A stretch of 6,428 bases of DNA from an uncultured Bacteroidia bacterium (GTDB lineage Bacteria > Bacteroidota > Bacteroidia > SpSt-205), in contig CALKJV010000204.1 in NCBI GenBank assembly GCA_937995505.1, positions 1 to 6,428 on the forward strand, read 5' to 3'. Within the stretch, counting starts at the first letter, position 1. Each line of letters begins with the position of its first letter. Positions 5,946-6,428 of this stretch are shown here, piece by piece. Both the position numbers and the translations under genes were made by a program. The notes beneath the pieces are model-generated. The model was given only the letters and a program-made list of their open reading frames with translations, was not told the origin of the DNA and did no database searches.

Positions 5946-6428
5946 AGGTCGGCTAAACGAAAAGTCTCTCCCCGCTCATAGCGGCCGGGCTCTTTTTCTA
6001 TTACGGTGCTACATTCTACAGCAGCGTCGTGCTCGTAAAAAACTATTACGCGTTCTCGCACTAGCCAAGGGAGGTACTGCTCTCGTTCAGTGAAGGTTAC
6101 AAGCGGTCGCACATCGTAGGCCATCACGTAGGGTAGGGGTAGATGCGCACTGGTGGGGAAAAGGTCGGCCCCATAGAGAATGGTGTGTCCTTTATAACGC
6201 ACAGAGACGAGCTGCTGGCCTTCCGTATGGCCATTCACTATATGGAGCTGTATTCCGGGCAGAAGTTCGGTTTCGCCCTCTAAGAGAACAAGCTGGCCTG
6301 TGGCTTCTAAGGGGTCGTAGTTTTCGGGGAAAAAACTGGCGCGTTCGCGTGGGTTAGGGGCGTGGGCCCACACCCAGTGGCTGCGCTGCACATAGTAGCG
6401 AGCATTAGGAAAGGTCGGCACCACTTGC
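5942..6428 (-). CDS. Metallo-beta-lactamase-fold hydrolase (C-terminal part, cut by window edge)
   Basis: The reading frame enters from the right edge without a start and ends with TGA at 5944-5942, leaving 161 visible residues. The visible half shows VPTFPNARYYVQ, the metal-binding His of VNGHTEGQQ (His codon 6229-6227), the bridging Asp of YGADLFP (codon 6166-6164) and the late His of FYEHDA (codon 6031-6029). These are ligands of a two-metal MBL site; the first HxHxDH motif should lie just beyond the window. The segment order resembles the AHL-lactonase-like and related MBL hydrolases common in Bacteroidota, but the substrate is unknown and a lactonase, thioesterase or other ester hydrolase role is equally possible. 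No exported signal can be judged. It is coupled to the downstream thioesterase by an ATGA overlap. The apparent GTG start at 6424 is only an internal Val codon, because the frame stays open to the edge. Confidence 0.87.
   Translation of the reverse strand, partial: QVVPTFPNARYYVQRSHWVWAHAPNPRERASFFPENYDPLEATGQLVLLEGETELLPGIQLHIVNGHTEGQQLVSVRYKGHTILYGADLFPTSAHLPLPYVMAYDVRPLVTFTEREQYLPWLVRERVIVFYEHDAAVECSTVIEKEPGRYERGETFRLADL

Noticed and set aside
5848..6093. 81-residue plus-strand open frame across the thioesterase/MBL junction
   Set aside because: It is antisense to two well-supported genes and shows no family motif.
1..6428. CRISPR arrays, insertion sequences, tRNA/rRNA genes or prophage genes
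   Set aside because: I saw no repeated spacer pattern, terminal inverted repeats, transposase motifs or tRNA-like folds; almost the whole window is covered by metabolic genes.

Overview
The window looks like chromosomal DNA from a Bacteroidota (Bacteroidetes) bacterium, or a close relative in the FCB group. Three things support this. The glycogen gene order (GH133 debranching enzyme, GT4/GT5-like synthase, GH57 enzyme) is one I know from Bacteroidota. No start codon has a convincing Shine-Dalgarno sequence. Two gene starts are preceded by sequences that match the Bacteroidota -7 promoter element TAnnTTTG exactly, and a third by a close variant. The DNA is moderately GC-rich and the proteins use more Arg than Lys and much Trp, which would suit a thermophile, but that is only a guess.

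Layout from left to right. Positions 1-174 (minus) hold the first 58 codons of a BrxA/BrxB-family bacilliredoxin that runs off the left edge. Positions 222-1055 (minus) hold a cysteine-free, Trp-rich protein with a probable signal peptide and no function I recognise; its exact start is unclear. A 60-bp divergent intergenic region follows, with a promoter-like element facing each way. Positions 1116-5499 (plus) form a tight three-gene operon: GH133 amylo-alpha-1,6-glucosidase, GT4/GT5-like glycogen/starch synthase-type glycosyltransferase, and GH57 alpha-glucan enzyme. Each junction is a 4-base ATGA overlap. Positions 5496-6428 (minus) hold a converging pair: a metallo-beta-lactamase-fold hydrolase cut by the right edge, then a hotdog-fold thioesterase, also joined by an ATGA overlap. 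The thioesterase and GH57 stop codons overlap in opposite orientations.

The central operon is best read as cytoplasmic glycogen metabolism. The glycosyltransferase would extend alpha-1,4 chains, GH133 would remove alpha-1,6 branch-point glucose, and GH57 would cut or transfer alpha-1,4 oligosaccharides. None of the three has a visible signal peptide. The flanking genes (bacilliredoxin for thiol redox repair, MBL hydrolase plus acyl-CoA thioesterase) have no obvious link to glycogen.

I found no mobile element, CRISPR array, RNA gene or clear intrinsic terminator. The window is mostly ordinary core metabolism. The points most worth a second look are the repeated promoter-next-to-start arrangement (possible leaderless mRNAs), the uncertain start of the secreted orphan protein, the possible split of debranching activity between GH133 and GH57, and a 19-base near-perfect palindrome inside the glycosyltransferase gene.
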